Origin: Ignavibacteria bacterium | GTDB taxonomy: Bacteria > Bacteroidota > Ignavibacteria > Tepidaquicellales > Tepidaquicellaceae | Length of the DNA stretch: 27,992 bases | Assembly (NCBI GenBank): GCA_016716125.1 | Contig: JADJWZ010000024.1 | Span: 1-27,992 of the forward strand | Reading direction: 5' to 3' | In this document: positions 17,701 through 26,578 of the stretch, one piece after another | Numbering within the stretch: the stretch's first letter is position 1 | How the letters are laid out: the number at the start of each line of letters is the position of its first letter | Notes under the pieces: generated by a model | The model's database searches: none | What the model was told of the DNA's origin: nothing | Seen by the model: only the letters and a program-made list of their open reading frames with translations | Program-made: the position numbers and the translations under genes

Positions 17701-19619
17701 ATAAAACAGTAAATAGTTCATCTGATTCTTTGACAACAATTTATAAAATAAATCCGCAGCAGTTTCAGCAGTATGAACTTTCCAATACATCATATAATAC
17801 TGAAAACAATTCAAACGGAATTAAGATAAGTGAATTTCCGGGAATACTTTATGTCCGTTCACTTGGCACAAACGGCGCTGAGGCATCTTATTTCTCCGTA
17901 TTGAATAAAAGCATTCATATAGATGCCGGCGGAAATTCAGGTTTAAATCTTCTTAAAGTAAGAAAAGTTGACGGTAAGATTTTACAGCATAAAAATTTCA
18001 AAATGACATTCCCGAATTCTTCAGACTCAATATTGAATTTTTTGAATACGTTTGACACGACTCATTATCTTATGGGTCTTAACGCAGCTTATGTGCAGGG
18101 TACATACCTTTTGAATACAAACGCAATAAATAAATTTGCACAATTCGGCAGTACTAAAGTCTCTAATTTCAGAATCGGATTTTTTGACACCTGGAGCTTT
18201 ATCGGATACCTTGGCGCTCCTCAGTCAGATGTTTCCGAAACTCTGAACAGATATATAAACAGCTGGATAGAATCTGAATCTTCGCTGAATAAAAAATTCA
18301 AATGGACATACGGATATTCTGAATTCAGCATTGGTCCTGCAAATTCATGGCAGAATTTTTCCTGGAATAATATCCTACTTCCTTCAAATAAAATTTTATT
18401 TGATGTCTATGGTGTCAAGTCCGACGGTAATTCCGATCTGCTTTTACAAAATGTATCAACTAATTCAAATACCGATCTTTCCGCTGTAAGCGCTTATCTG
18501 TATCCGATGTTGAATTTTAAAGGAAAATATACAATCGATACTCTCACCGGAAGTAAGTCGCCGGTTCTTACTTCTTTTAAAGTAAATTACCGTAATCCCG
18601 CAGAACTAGCAGCGGAGCTTGATGATCTCTGGAAATCGGATTCTACAGCGGTTTCCGGAAAGGAAATAAAAGTAAAATTTAAAATTTATAATGAAGGTGA
18701 TATTAATCTACCGGGATATATTGCGAATGTTTATATGCTCAAAAATTCTGAAAATTTATTTTTGAAATCCGATACTATGAATAATTCACTGCTGAAAAAT
18801 AATTCAGCCATTCATGAATCAAAATTTAAGATCCCGGTAATTCGTAACTCTACGGATTATTTTACTTTTTTTGTGGAAGTACTTCCGAAAGGAAATTATA
18901 ATGAAGCGTTTACATTTAATAATTATGTATACTTTGATCTTCTGCCTGTCCCGGCTTCAGCAATTGCCGGTATAGAAGTTTTCAGTGACGGTAAGAAAAT
19001 TCAGGACGGAGATAATGTAAGTCTGAATCCCGAGTTAAAAGTTTCTATTGACATTGATCCTGACCTTGCGAATTCGGATGCAGTGATAAATCTTAAGGAA
19101 ATTCTGATAAATGGAGTTAATGTAAATGACATGACAGTTGCAGAGAAGAATTCAAAAAATATCAGAACTGCAGTAAAAAGCGCTGAAAGGAATTTCAGTT
19201 TTAAAAATGAAATGATATTTCATCCGGGATTGAATAAAGGTCAGAATACTTTAACTGTAATCACCGGAGATCAGGATGGAAATTCTGATACGACAAGTTT
19301 AACGCTGAATGTAAGTGATCTATACTCAATCGGAGAACTTTATAATTACCCAAATCCGATGAAGACCGAAACAAATTTTATTTTTGATCTGACCGGTTTT
19401 GAAAATCCGGGTAACGGAAAAATTAAAATATACACTGTATCCGGTAAGATGATAAGAGAGATTGAGATTCCGTTGAATTTTGGATTTAATACGATCAGCT
19501 GGGACGGAATGGACAGTGACGGAGATCTCATTGCTAACGGAACTTATCTTTATAAATTATTTATTACCGGCTCCGAGAATCTGGAATCAGAAGTGAAAAA
19601 GCTTGTTGTTCTAAAATAA
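14757..19619 (+). CDS. PorU2-like type IX sortase candidate (C25 peptidase fold)
   Basis: 1620 residues with a signal peptide ending FLFSQ at about residue 22. The N-terminal beta part contains YLKLYIADDGIYRINKSDF, typical of PorU-like proteins. A C25 (gingipain) domain spans about 400-755, with His630 in FMGHAGSQDW and Cys660 in ILSMTCYTGKVGEP, spaced as the catalytic pair. An ILEI/PANDER-like domain follows (about 1055-1170, GLNLLKVRKVDGKILQ), then a CARDB-like module (about 1280-1400) and a FlgD-Ig-like tail from YNYPNPMKTETNF (about 1527) to VVLK. PorU-type sortases cut cargo sorting tails at the cell surface. The PorU2 role here is inferred from domain order. It is longer than classical PorU and sits next to several T9SS cargo genes. 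Confidence 0.85.
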   Translation: MNLTKILLILFINISFSDFLFSQDYNWITPNKTYLKLYIADDGIYRINKSDFVNAGISTSTIDPRTLRVFNRGNQIQVYVRGESDGFFNDSDFVDFYGTRNYGGLTNVYNQENQVVYSTNERFDLYSDTNVYWIDWGGANGLRMFNSAYSAPSDYLQNYSNELLHLEKDNIYWIGQATSGNDFGNFTNERYLGESWYWSLLGNGQSVSDTFSIPLLNKNSPTVSLRVFAYPQSASFTVTNEHNLQIKVNGNVVADFVRNDYNKVDTAITFSSALLSETSVNNVTATYTSSGGFSGTMFLDLFEFKYPKVLKFRNNLSVLDLTGEDSTSKKMKLTGFNPGNQTFIYDVKNNIRITAFSNSSDTLIFSAKQNSKIEITNKVISRKPFKIIQRQVPDLVSSVNGADYLIIYNKLFESQALQLQNHRETYDNFRVKITEIKDIYDIFNFGIESPDAVRNFNRHAFYNWQQPRVKYICLFGRGSLDPKKNSDATVYHENLIPVKGNPSSDNFYSNVFINNFIFYNQISLGRLPALTVSEAQNMVNNIITYETQPPQKWWKDFTFIGGGVNQAEQQLFLSLNNDSLINPYILSNPVKGNPVRILRNDLNGAETFNYSDSVKNQINRGTLTVNFMGHAGSQDWELALHDPEILSNHGKFPVILSMTCYTGKVGEPNFRSFGERFMKMNNTGAVTFFATSGWGFVYSGSLVNSLFYKSYAKDTVRRIGDMISYAMNTIKSDSLSFSIRHTVNCYTLMGDPALKLQLPAHPEFSISGNDYKLSNKSPSVNEPLNLKIYPNNFGLNSDSATMRLIVTKNFAKYYFKDTVLRNFSSKDSISYNFKLNSKGRYEAKVILDLYNSSPIENKNDNTLIFEIDVKNVSFVPYKPVHNSVVRQDSVEYVGMNPFIKKNEKSIILLLQTDTSANFNSQVSQIFINKEPRGAVTKFKTLLPVKDTSKLYYWRTNSVINGDSSGWSAVQMFKYNPFISLSDKTVNSSSDSLTTIYKINPQQFQQYELSNTSYNTENNSNGIKISEFPGILYVRSLGTNGAEASYFSVLNKSIHIDAGGNSGLNLLKVRKVDGKILQHKNFKMTFPNSSDSILNFLNTFDTTHYLMGLNAAYVQGTYLLNTNAINKFAQFGSTKVSNFRIGFFDTWSFIGYLGAPQSDVSETLNRYINSWIESESSLNKKFKWTYGYSEFSIGPANSWQNFSWNNILLPSNKILFDVYGVKSDGNSDLLLQNVSTNSNTDLSAVSAYLYPMLNFKGKYTIDTLTGSKSPVLTSFKVNYRNPAELAAELDDLWKSDSTAVSGKEIKVKFKIYNEGDINLPGYIANVYMLKNSENLFLKSDTMNNSLLKNNSAIHESKFKIPVIRNSTDYFTFFVEVLPKGNYNEAFTFNNYVYFDLLPVPASAIAGIEVFSDGKKIQDGDNVSLNPELKVSIDIDPDLANSDAVINLKEILINGVNVNDMTVAEKNSKNIRTAVKSAERNFSFKNEMIFHPGLNKGQNTLTVITGDQDGNSDTTSLTLNVSDLYSIGELYNYPNPMKTETNFIFDLTGFENPGNGKIKIYTVSGKMIREIEIPLNFGFNTISWDGMDSDGDLIANGTYLYKLFITGSENLESEVKKLVVLK

Positions 19620-19621
19620 AG

Positions 19622-20077
19622 TTATTCTTTTCCGACTTTAATAATTTCATCATTAATTCTTTCAAGGAAATCAGCAGTTTTTTCTTTCATCACGATTACT
19701 TCATATTCATGCCGGATAATTTCTCCGGGCGGATACTGTTTCCTTTTCAATTCCTTTACTGAATTAATATTATCCTCCACAATATTCATTAAATTTTCTT
19801 TTAGTAGTCTTGATTCACTGTATCCTTCTATAGTTTTCATTTTAAAAATGTCTGCATACATTCTGTTCAGTTTGATTTCATAAAAATCCAGGTCTTCATA
19901 TTTTTGAATTCCGTTTGTATAATCCTTAAGCAATGTTGCGTCAGTATTCATTCTGTAGAGAAATTCAAACTTTTGTCTCTGCAAACCCTGACTTATTTCA
20001 TTACATCCTGTCAAATTAATGATTGAATATATAGTGAAGATTGCAGCATAAATTAATCTGTAATTAGAAGTTATCAT
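19622..20077 (-). CDS. Small lipoprotein of unknown function
   Basis: 151 residues. A hydrophobic N-terminus (LIYAAIFTIYSIINLTGC) ends in a lipobox Cys at about residue 25. The rest is charged and mostly helical (IKLNRMYADIFKMK, LKENLMNIVEDNINSVKELK), with no known domain. Its ATG lies 14 bases inside the end of tsaD, so the two are probably cotranslated. It converges with the PorU2-like gene, with only 2 bases between the stops and no terminator visible. Confidence 0.7.
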   Translation of the reverse strand: MITSNYRLIYAAIFTIYSIINLTGCNEISQGLQRQKFEFLYRMNTDATLLKDYTNGIQKYEDLDFYEIKLNRMYADIFKMKTIEGYSESRLLKENLMNIVEDNINSVKELKRKQYPPGEIIRHEYEVIVMKEKTADFLERINDEIIKVGKE

Positions 20078-21089
20078 AGTCGAGTTTTGGTTTAGCTAAA
20101 TAATTAAACGATTCTAAATTGAATTCACTTTTATCTTTTGAATGAATATACTTTAAATATCCTGTAAGACCGATCATTGCCGCATTATCCGATGCATATT
20201 CAGGTTTTGGGAAATAAACTTTGTAACCGGATGCGGTCAGCTTTTCAAATTTTTCCTTTAAGAGGCTGTTAGCTGATACACCGCCTGATACTGAAATAAT
20301 TTTCACGCCGTATGCTTCTGCAGCTTCTAATGTATTATAAAGGAGACTGTCTGTTACCGCCTCCTGAAATGATGCTGCAATATCGCTGATAAGACTATCA
20401 GTTTTTACATTATCAAAATTGATCTTACGGAGATAATAAAGTACTGATGTTTTAATTCCTGAAAATGAAAAATTATATTTACTGTCTTTTATAATTGTCT
20501 GAGGAAATTTATGGAAGTTTCTGTCGCCGGTTTTTGCAAGTCTGTCAATATGATGACCTCCGGGGTAACCAAGTCCGAGGAGTTTTGCTGTCTTGTCAAA
20601 TGCTTCACCTGCAGCATCATCCAGAGTGTAGCCGATTATTTTATGCCGGAAAAAATTTTCGACAAGAATAAGCAATGTATGACCGCCTGAAACTATAAGA
20701 CCAATAAATGGAAATTCAGGCTTTTGTCCGTTAAGAAAATTTGAATAAAGATGAGCCTGAATATGATTTACAGATATAAAGGGAACATTCAGGGAAAAGG
20801 CAAGTGACTTTGCAAAATTCATACCGATTAATAGAGAACCTATTAAACCAGGCTCGCAGGTAGCGGCTATAATATCTATATCTTTAAACTGTTTAGAGGA
20901 TGTATCTAAAGATTTGGTTACTATAGTTGAGATATTGTTTAAATGTTCACGGGAAGCTAATTCAGGAACAACTCCTCCGAATTTGTTATGAGAGATCTGC
21001 GAAGATACAATATTAGAAAGCACTTTATCATTTTCAAGGACCGAAGCCGATGTTTCATCGCAGGATGTTTCAACAGCAAGTATGTTCAT
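20064..21089 (-). CDS. tsaD: tRNA N6-adenosine threonylcarbamoyltransferase TsaD
   Basis: 341 residues, the usual bacterial length. It starts MNILAVETSCDETSASVLE, the N-terminal ATPase signature. The metal-binding pair appears as VNHIQAHLYS (about 110-119), the phosphate region as LIVSGGHTLL (about 135), followed by DDAAGEAFDKTAKLLGLGYPGG, and the C-terminal block as VSGGVSANSLL and YASDNAAMIG. With TsaB/TsaE it transfers threonylcarbamoyl to A37 of ANN-decoding tRNAs in the cytoplasm and is normally essential. It shares a 95-base divergent promoter region with the plus-strand gene at 21185. Confidence 0.98.
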   Translation of the reverse strand: MNILAVETSCDETSASVLENDKVLSNIVSSQISHNKFGGVVPELASREHLNNISTIVTKSLDTSSKQFKDIDIIAATCEPGLIGSLLIGMNFAKSLAFSLNVPFISVNHIQAHLYSNFLNGQKPEFPFIGLIVSGGHTLLILVENFFRHKIIGYTLDDAAGEAFDKTAKLLGLGYPGGHHIDRLAKTGDRNFHKFPQTIIKDSKYNFSFSGIKTSVLYYLRKINFDNVKTDSLISDIAASFQEAVTDSLLYNTLEAAEAYGVKIISVSGGVSANSLLKEKFEKLTASGYKVYFPKPEYASDNAAMIGLTGYLKYIHSKDKSEFNLESFNYLAKPKLDYDNF

Positions 21090-21184
21090 CTTTAAAAATT
21101 AAACATTATTGAGAAAATTGTGTTACCCAAATTATACAATTTCGTTTATATTGATTTAACATTAATTAAAAACTAAATTTAACC

Positions 21185-22462
21185 GTGAATAATAACAGAA
21201 TAAAAATTTTTTTAATACTACTAATTTCATTCCTTTTTAATGCTGCAGCATTTTCTCAGGTAAAATTACTTATCCCGATGGAAGACTCGCAGACGGATCA
21301 TTTGAAAGCATACGGTATTGCTTACAGACATCTGCTTGGTAATAAGGAAGTGGACTGGTTACTTAATTACAGAGGAGGTTCGTTTATGTTTGGATATTCT
21401 TCAAAGCTGCAGGAAGAATGTAATGCCAAAGGGGTTTCTTATGAACTTCTCGAAGGAACTCAGACAGCTCAGGTGTATGCGGAGGCTAAGGATGAAAAAA
21501 ATAATATGGATGTAGTTAGACTTGAGAAAGTTGCCAAGATAGCCGTTTATGTTCCGCCTAACGCTCTTCCCTGGGATGACGCGGTTCAGCTTGTACTTGA
21601 ATATGCGGAAATCCCATATGACAAACTCTGGGACGAGGAAGTTCTGACTGATAAATTAAAAGGTTATGACTGGCTGCATCTTCATCATGAGGATTTTACA
21701 GGACAGTTCGGAAAGTTTTTTGCAACATACGGATCTGCTCCCTGGTATTTGAATCAGCAAAAGATCAATGAAGACATGGCTGCAAAACTCGGATATGATA
21801 AAGTATCAAAATTAAAACTTGCAGTAGTCAAAAAGCTGAAGGGATACATTGCAAACGGCGGTTTTCTTTTTACTATGTGCTCAGCAACAGATACATATGA
21901 TATCGCGCTTGCCGCCCAGTATACGGATATCTGCGAATCTATATATGACGGTGATCCGGCTGATCCTCAGGCAAACAGCAAACTTGATTATTCAGAATGT
22001 CTGGCGTTTGAAAATTTTACTGTAGATATGAATCCGCTGATGTATGAATATTCCAATATAGATGTAACAAACCAGCTTCTTTCCATGGGGCAGTATAATG
22101 ATAATTTTACATTAGTGGATTTTTCCGCAAAGTTTGATCCTGTACCGTCAATGCTGACGCAGTGTCATACTTCTGTATTAAATGGATTTCTCGGTCAGAC
22201 AACCGGCTTTCAGAAAAGTCTGCTTAAGAAAAATGTTACAGTACTTGCGATGAAAGACGGAACTGACTATGTAAGATACATTCACGGAAATTACGGAAAG
22301 GGAACGTTTACTTTTTACGGCGGACATGATCCGGAAGATTATCAGCACGCGGTAGGAGATCCGAAAACTGAACTTGAAAATTTCAAACATTCACCCGGAT
22401 ACAGACTTATTCTTAATAATGTTCTTTTCCCTGCAGCAAAGAAAAAGAAATTAAAAACATAA
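21185..22462 (+). CDS. Secreted conserved Bacteroidota protein of unknown function (often labelled asparagine synthetase B)
   Basis: 425 residues from a GTG start, with a signal peptide (IFLILLISFLFNAAAFSQ, to about 25). The body matches a Bacteroidota family with VKLLIPMEDSQTDHLKAYGI and VDWLLNYRGGSFMFGY, followed by DWLHLHHEDFTGQF, GGFLFTMCSATDTYDIALA, GTFTFYGGHDPEDYQH and a lysine-rich end. It is often annotated as asparagine synthetase B, but I see no N-terminal nucleophile Cys of a class II amidotransferase nor an ATP-pyrophosphatase motif, and it is exported. The latter half (FTMCSATDT, GGHDPED) resembles a class I glutamine-amidotransferase-like or peptidase fold. I would leave the function open. 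A binding-protein gene follows 9 bases downstream. Confidence 0.8.
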   Translation: MNNNRIKIFLILLISFLFNAAAFSQVKLLIPMEDSQTDHLKAYGIAYRHLLGNKEVDWLLNYRGGSFMFGYSSKLQEECNAKGVSYELLEGTQTAQVYAEAKDEKNNMDVVRLEKVAKIAVYVPPNALPWDDAVQLVLEYAEIPYDKLWDEEVLTDKLKGYDWLHLHHEDFTGQFGKFFATYGSAPWYLNQQKINEDMAAKLGYDKVSKLKLAVVKKLKGYIANGGFLFTMCSATDTYDIALAAQYTDICESIYDGDPADPQANSKLDYSECLAFENFTVDMNPLMYEYSNIDVTNQLLSMGQYNDNFTLVDFSAKFDPVPSMLTQCHTSVLNGFLGQTTGFQKSLLKKNVTVLAMKDGTDYVRYIHGNYGKGTFTFYGGHDPEDYQHAVGDPKTELENFKHSPGYRLILNNVLFPAAKKKKLKT

Positions 22463-22471
22463 ATCTTTAAA

Positions 22472-23386
22472 TTGCTGAAGGAAAAATTTTTTTCAAAAGT
22501 AATTTTATGCATACTTTGTTTTAAAATAACAGTTGTTATATTTTCCTGCGCCAAACCTTCCGAAAATAATCAAAGTAAGTTTTCAGTAATAGACGATGCA
22601 GGGCTTGAAGTAAAATTCAAATCACATCCGCAGAGGATAATTTCGCTTGGACCGAATATAACGGAGACAATTTATGAATTAGGCGCAGACTCTTTATTAA
22701 TAGGGGTAACGGAATACTGCGACTATCCTCCGCAGGCAAAAACCAAAACAAACACAGGAAGCTATCTGAGTCCTGACTATGAAATTATTTCATCTCTTAA
22801 ACCTGATCTGATAATAATTAACGTTGAGTCTTCAAATAATCCGACATATCAGTCTTTAAAAAATATGGGATTCAGGTTATTTCTGAGTCATGCAAAGGAT
22901 TTAAACGGAATAAATAAAATGATAAGTGATATCGGAAAAATAACGGGAGTAAATGAAAGAGCGGATTTATTAATCAAAAAAATCTCATCTGAACTACCGA
23001 AAGTTTCGGAGCCGGATTCATTATCAGAATCAGCTCTGATTATAATTGCCGTAAATCCGCTGATGACTACAAACGACAAAACTTTTATTAATGAAATTTC
23101 GGAACTGTCGGGTTTTAGAAATATTTATGCCGGTGAAGTGCAGGAATATCCTGTGATTAATTACGAAGATGTAGTGAACAGGAATCCTGACGTGATCATA
23201 TTCCCGACTGATACTCTTAATACCGGTAAAAATTCTGAATATGAAATTGAGATCAGGGAAAAGATGCATAATTCCGGCGCTGTAAAAAACGGGAATATTA
23301 TTTTTATCGATGATGATATTATGTTCAGACCGGGACCTCGTATTTCGGATGCGGTGAAAACTTTGAGAAATAAATTCAGGCGTTAA
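22472..23386 (+). CDS. ABC transporter substrate-binding lipoprotein (BtuF/FhuD-like)
   Basis: 304 residues from a TTG at 22472 (no ATG fits). It has a lipoprotein signal, FKITVVIFSCAKPSEN, with Cys at about 26. The fold is that of cobalamin/siderophore-binding proteins: QRIISLGPNITETIYELGAD, then LIGVTEYCDYPPQAK, VGSYLSP-like GSYLSPDYEIISSLKPDLII, a long connecting helix, and PVINYEDVVNRNPDVIIFP. It probably captures corrinoid or an iron complex in the periplasm for a permease/ATPase pair, which is not in this window. It is apparently an operon with the preceding gene. A weak AT hairpin follows. Confidence 0.88.
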   Translation: MLKEKFFSKVILCILCFKITVVIFSCAKPSENNQSKFSVIDDAGLEVKFKSHPQRIISLGPNITETIYELGADSLLIGVTEYCDYPPQAKTKTNTGSYLSPDYEIISSLKPDLIIINVESSNNPTYQSLKNMGFRLFLSHAKDLNGINKMISDIGKITGVNERADLLIKKISSELPKVSEPDSLSESALIIIAVNPLMTTNDKTFINEISELSGFRNIYAGEVQEYPVINYEDVVNRNPDVIIFPTDTLNTGKNSEYEIEIREKMHNSGAVKNGNIIFIDDDIMFRPGPRISDAVKTLRNKFRR

Positions 23387-23392
23387 GAATAC

Positions 23393-23419
23393 AAATAAAA
23401 TTTAAAACGTATTTTATTT
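23393..23419 (+). terminator. Weak AT-only hairpin after the binding-protein gene
   Basis: AAATAAAAT (23393-23401) and ATTTTATTT (23411-23419) form a 9-bp A/T stem with a 9-nt loop, starting 6 bases after the stop. GAATAC repeats directly on both flanks. It could be a weak terminator. Confidence 0.35.
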
Positions 23420-23503
23420 GAATACAATACAAACCTTAAATTAAACTTAAACCTCTATATTCAAATAGTTATATTGACAAACATTTTAAAATAATCAATC
23501 ATT

Positions 23504-25176
23504 TTGTCTGACAATAAAATAATATTTTCCATGGTGGGAGTCAGTAAGACTTATCCTCCGCAGAAACAGGTTTTAAAAATATTTACCTCTCATTTTTTTA
23601 CGGAGCAAAGATCGGCATAATCGGATTAAACGGTTCAGGTAAATCCACGCTGTTAAAAATTATTGCCGGATTAGAAGATAAGTTTGAAGGCGAAGTACAT
23701 TTTACAAAAGATTACAGTATAGGATTATTGTCACAGGATCCGGAGCTTGATGAAACAAAGACTGTAAAAGAGATTGTACAGGAAGGTGTTCAGGAAGTCG
23801 TAGATGTATTAAAAGAATATGATGAAGTGAATAATAAATTTGCAGAGCCGATGGATGATGATGAGATGAATAAACTTATAGAAAGACAGGGAGAACTTAC
23901 GGAAAAGATCGAGCATATGAACGGATGGGAACTTGATGCAAAACTCGAAAGAGCAATGGATGCATTGAGAACTCCCGACGGCGATACTCCTGTAAAAAAT
24001 CTTTCAGGAGGGGAAAGAAGAAGAGTTGCGCTGTGCAGACTTCTTCTTAAGGAACCGGATATTCTTTTACTTGATGAACCGACAAACCATCTTGACGCGG
24101 AATCCATAGACTGGCTTGAGCAGCATTTGCAGCAATATAAGGGAACTGTCATTGCAATTACTCACGACAGATATTTTCTTGACAATGTAGCCGGCTGGAT
24201 ACTTGAGCTCGACAGGGGAGAGGGAATTCCGTGGGAAGGAAATTATTCTTCCTGGCTTGATCAGAAAACGAAGCGTCTTGAAACGGAAGAGAAGCAGGAA
24301 AGTAAAAGACGTAAAACATTACTGCATGAACTCGAATGGGTGAGAATGTCTCCGAAGGCGAGGCAGGCGAAATCAAAAGCCCGACTTCAGGCTTATGATA
24401 AAATGCTTAATGAAGATTCTAAAAGGAAAGAAGAGCAGCTTGAAATATTTATTCCAAACGGACCGAGGCTCGGTAATAAAGTAATAGATGCTGTAAATGT
24501 CAGCAAGTCTTTCGGTGATAAACTATTATATGAAAATCTGAACTTTTCACTTCCGCCTGCCGGAATAGTCGGTATTATCGGAGCAAACGGAACAGGTAAG
24601 ACTACTCTCTTCAGACTGATACTCGGGACGGAAAAGCCCGACAGCGGAAATTTCGAAGTAGGGGAGACAGTCAGCATAGGTTATGTAGATCAGGCTCATG
24701 CGGAAATTGATCCCGAAAAGACTGTATGGGAAGTTATCTCCGAAGGAAATGAATTTATTGAAATTGAAGGAAAGCAGTATAACTCAAGAGCTTATGTTGC
24801 AAGATTTAATTTTAACGGTGCTGATCAGGGAAAGAAAGTAAATATGCTTTCCGGAGGTGAGAGAAACAGATTGCATCTGGCTCTTACTTTAAAATCCGAA
24901 GCTAACGTATTACTGCTTGACGAACCTACTAATGATATTGATGTGAATACACTAAGAGCTCTTGAAGAAGGTCTTGAAAACTTTGCAGGATGCGCAGTCA
25001 TTATATCTCACGACAGATGGTTTCTCGACAGGGTTGCCACTCATATACTTTCGTTCGAAGGTGACTCAACCGTAGAATATTTCGAAGGCGGGTATTCGGA
25101 TTTTGAAGAATTTAAAAAGAAGAAGTACGGATATGTCGAACCGAAACGAGTTAGATATAAAAAACTGGTTCAATAA
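23504..25176 (+). CDS. ettA: Energy-dependent translational throttle protein EttA (ABC-F)
   Basis: The start is the TTG at 23504, since it gives MSDNKIIFSMVGVSKTYPPQ, the conserved opening of this family. One A is missing from the run near 23577. Repair gives VLKNIYLSFFYGAKIGIIG. Walker A 1 is GLNGSGKST, signature 1 LSGGERRR, Walker B 1 LLLDEPTNHLD. The arm and linker helices are SKRRKTLLHELEWVRMSPKA. The second cassette has GANGTGKTT, LSGGERNR and LLLDEPTNDID. About 557 residues after repair, normal for EttA. It binds the ribosomal E site and links translation to ATP/ADP level. It is cytoplasmic, with no membrane segments. It lies 117 bases from the upstream gene and is probably monocistronic. 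Confidence 0.95.
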
Positions 25177-25578
25177 TTTATTTTTTTTCTTCTTTGGAAA
25201 TTAAGTTTTTACAAGAATTTTTTGATACATTCGATAATGCATTTCCGGTTCGAAACAGCTTTATCAGTTATTATAATTTTTCATTAAATATTTAAGTCAT
25301 ATTATTTTAAGAACGGAATAGAAAATGTTACACTGCTTGAATTCATCAATACATTTCATAAAAGTTTTTATCTGAACACATAAACAAACATTGAAACTAT
25401 AAAAGGTATTTTTATTTTAATGCTCCTGGGTTGTTAGTATTTCTTAAATTGTTATACTTTAATTAATTCCTTAAATTTGTTTATACCAAAGCTGTATTTT
25501 ATGATTAAAAATTTTATTTAAAATATTAACCGGAATTACATTATAAATACAATTCATACATATAATCTTTTTGAAAGT
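25177..25578. other. AT-rich spacer
   Basis: No gene, repeat or clear terminator was recognised after ettA. It must contain the promoter of the next gene, but no box stands out. Confidence 0.45.
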
Positions 25579-25614
25579 ATAAAGAAGTTCGGCATATTTG
25601 TCATTCCTCTTGTT

Positions 25615-26578
25615 TTGGTAACTATACTCTTATTTTATTCCTTCAAGGAATCTCAGATATATTCTGAATCTTACGGTATCAAATCTGAAGTTGTAAAAAG
25701 TAATAATGATGAAGTTGTCTCTCCTTCATCTCAGAAGAAAGTAAAAATTGAAGAGCTTGATAATATTTTCTCAAGAAGATCTTTCAACAATAACATTTAT
25801 GTTGAAAGTATGCTCAAAGACTGGAATACACTTTTTGATTTGTTTTATCCAAATGCAAATTTCAAACAGCAGGCAAAAAATCTAAATATAAAGGACCTGG
25901 AAAGGATAACGGAAAAAGTTCAGTTTGTAAGCAAAGAATTCAAACTCGGTAACGTTGAAAATCTGGTGAAAGAGCTTGGAGATATTATTACAAGAGAAAG
26001 TAATTTTTACAAACTTGATTGGCGGATTGTACTTGCGATCATTAGGCAGGAATCATATTTCAATGCTAATGCCCGTTCACATGCCGGAGCGTTTGGTTTA
26101 ATGCAGATAATGCCGAGGACAGGAGAAGGGCTTCAGAATGAATTAAAACTTGAAGAAACTCAGACACCTGTAAATAATCTTATTGCCCGGATATATTATT
26201 ATGCTTCTTGTGTCACAGTTCAGAGAATTCGGTGAAGAGAAATATAAATTCGCGCTTGCAGCATACAATGCAGGACTTGGAAGGGTAATAGACGCTATGA
26301 CAATTACTGCCCATTTTGAAAAGGACTACAGACAATGGGACAATGTGAAAGAAGCATATCCGTTTCTTGCTTCGAAGGAAGATTCAGTTCATGCGCTTGT
26401 ATGGCCGGAATCCAAAAAGACCGCCGTACGGAACACTTGATAACTGGAAAGAGCCTTATATAACTATGTTAACAGCATTATGTTTTATTATGAGTCATAC
26501 AAGAAAATGTATGAAAGCAATCTTGAAGAACCAAAGAAAACTGAAACTCCTAAAAAATCCAATAAAAAGAAAAAATAA
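25615..26578 (+). CDS. Membrane-anchored lytic transglycosylase (GH23, SLT fold), frameshifted
   Basis: The frame is open from 25522, but it has no ATG. The hydrophobic segment FGIFVIPLVLVTILLFYSF begins near 25588, so the true start is upstream of the TTG at 25615. The catalytic domain shows the Glu motif RQESYFNANARSHAGAFGLM (Glu at about 146 from the TTG), then MQIMPRTGEGL and, after the first break, KYKFALAAYNAGLGRV. Frame changes lie near 26205 (restores ASLVSQFREFG), near 26413 (restores PKRPPYGTLDNWKEPY) and near 26460 (restores NYVNSIMFYYESYKKMY). The protein then ends in a Lys-rich tail. Such enzymes cleave peptidoglycan to anhydro-MurNAc products. The stop overlaps the next ATG by one base. 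Confidence 0.85.

Noticed and set aside
21185..22462. Asparagine synthetase function
   Set aside because: No class II amidotransferase Cys at the mature N-terminus and no synthetase ATP motif is visible. The protein has a signal peptide.
23790..24152. Ser-rich 120-codon minus-strand frame in ettA
   Set aside because: It is an antisense shadow of the first ABC cassette.
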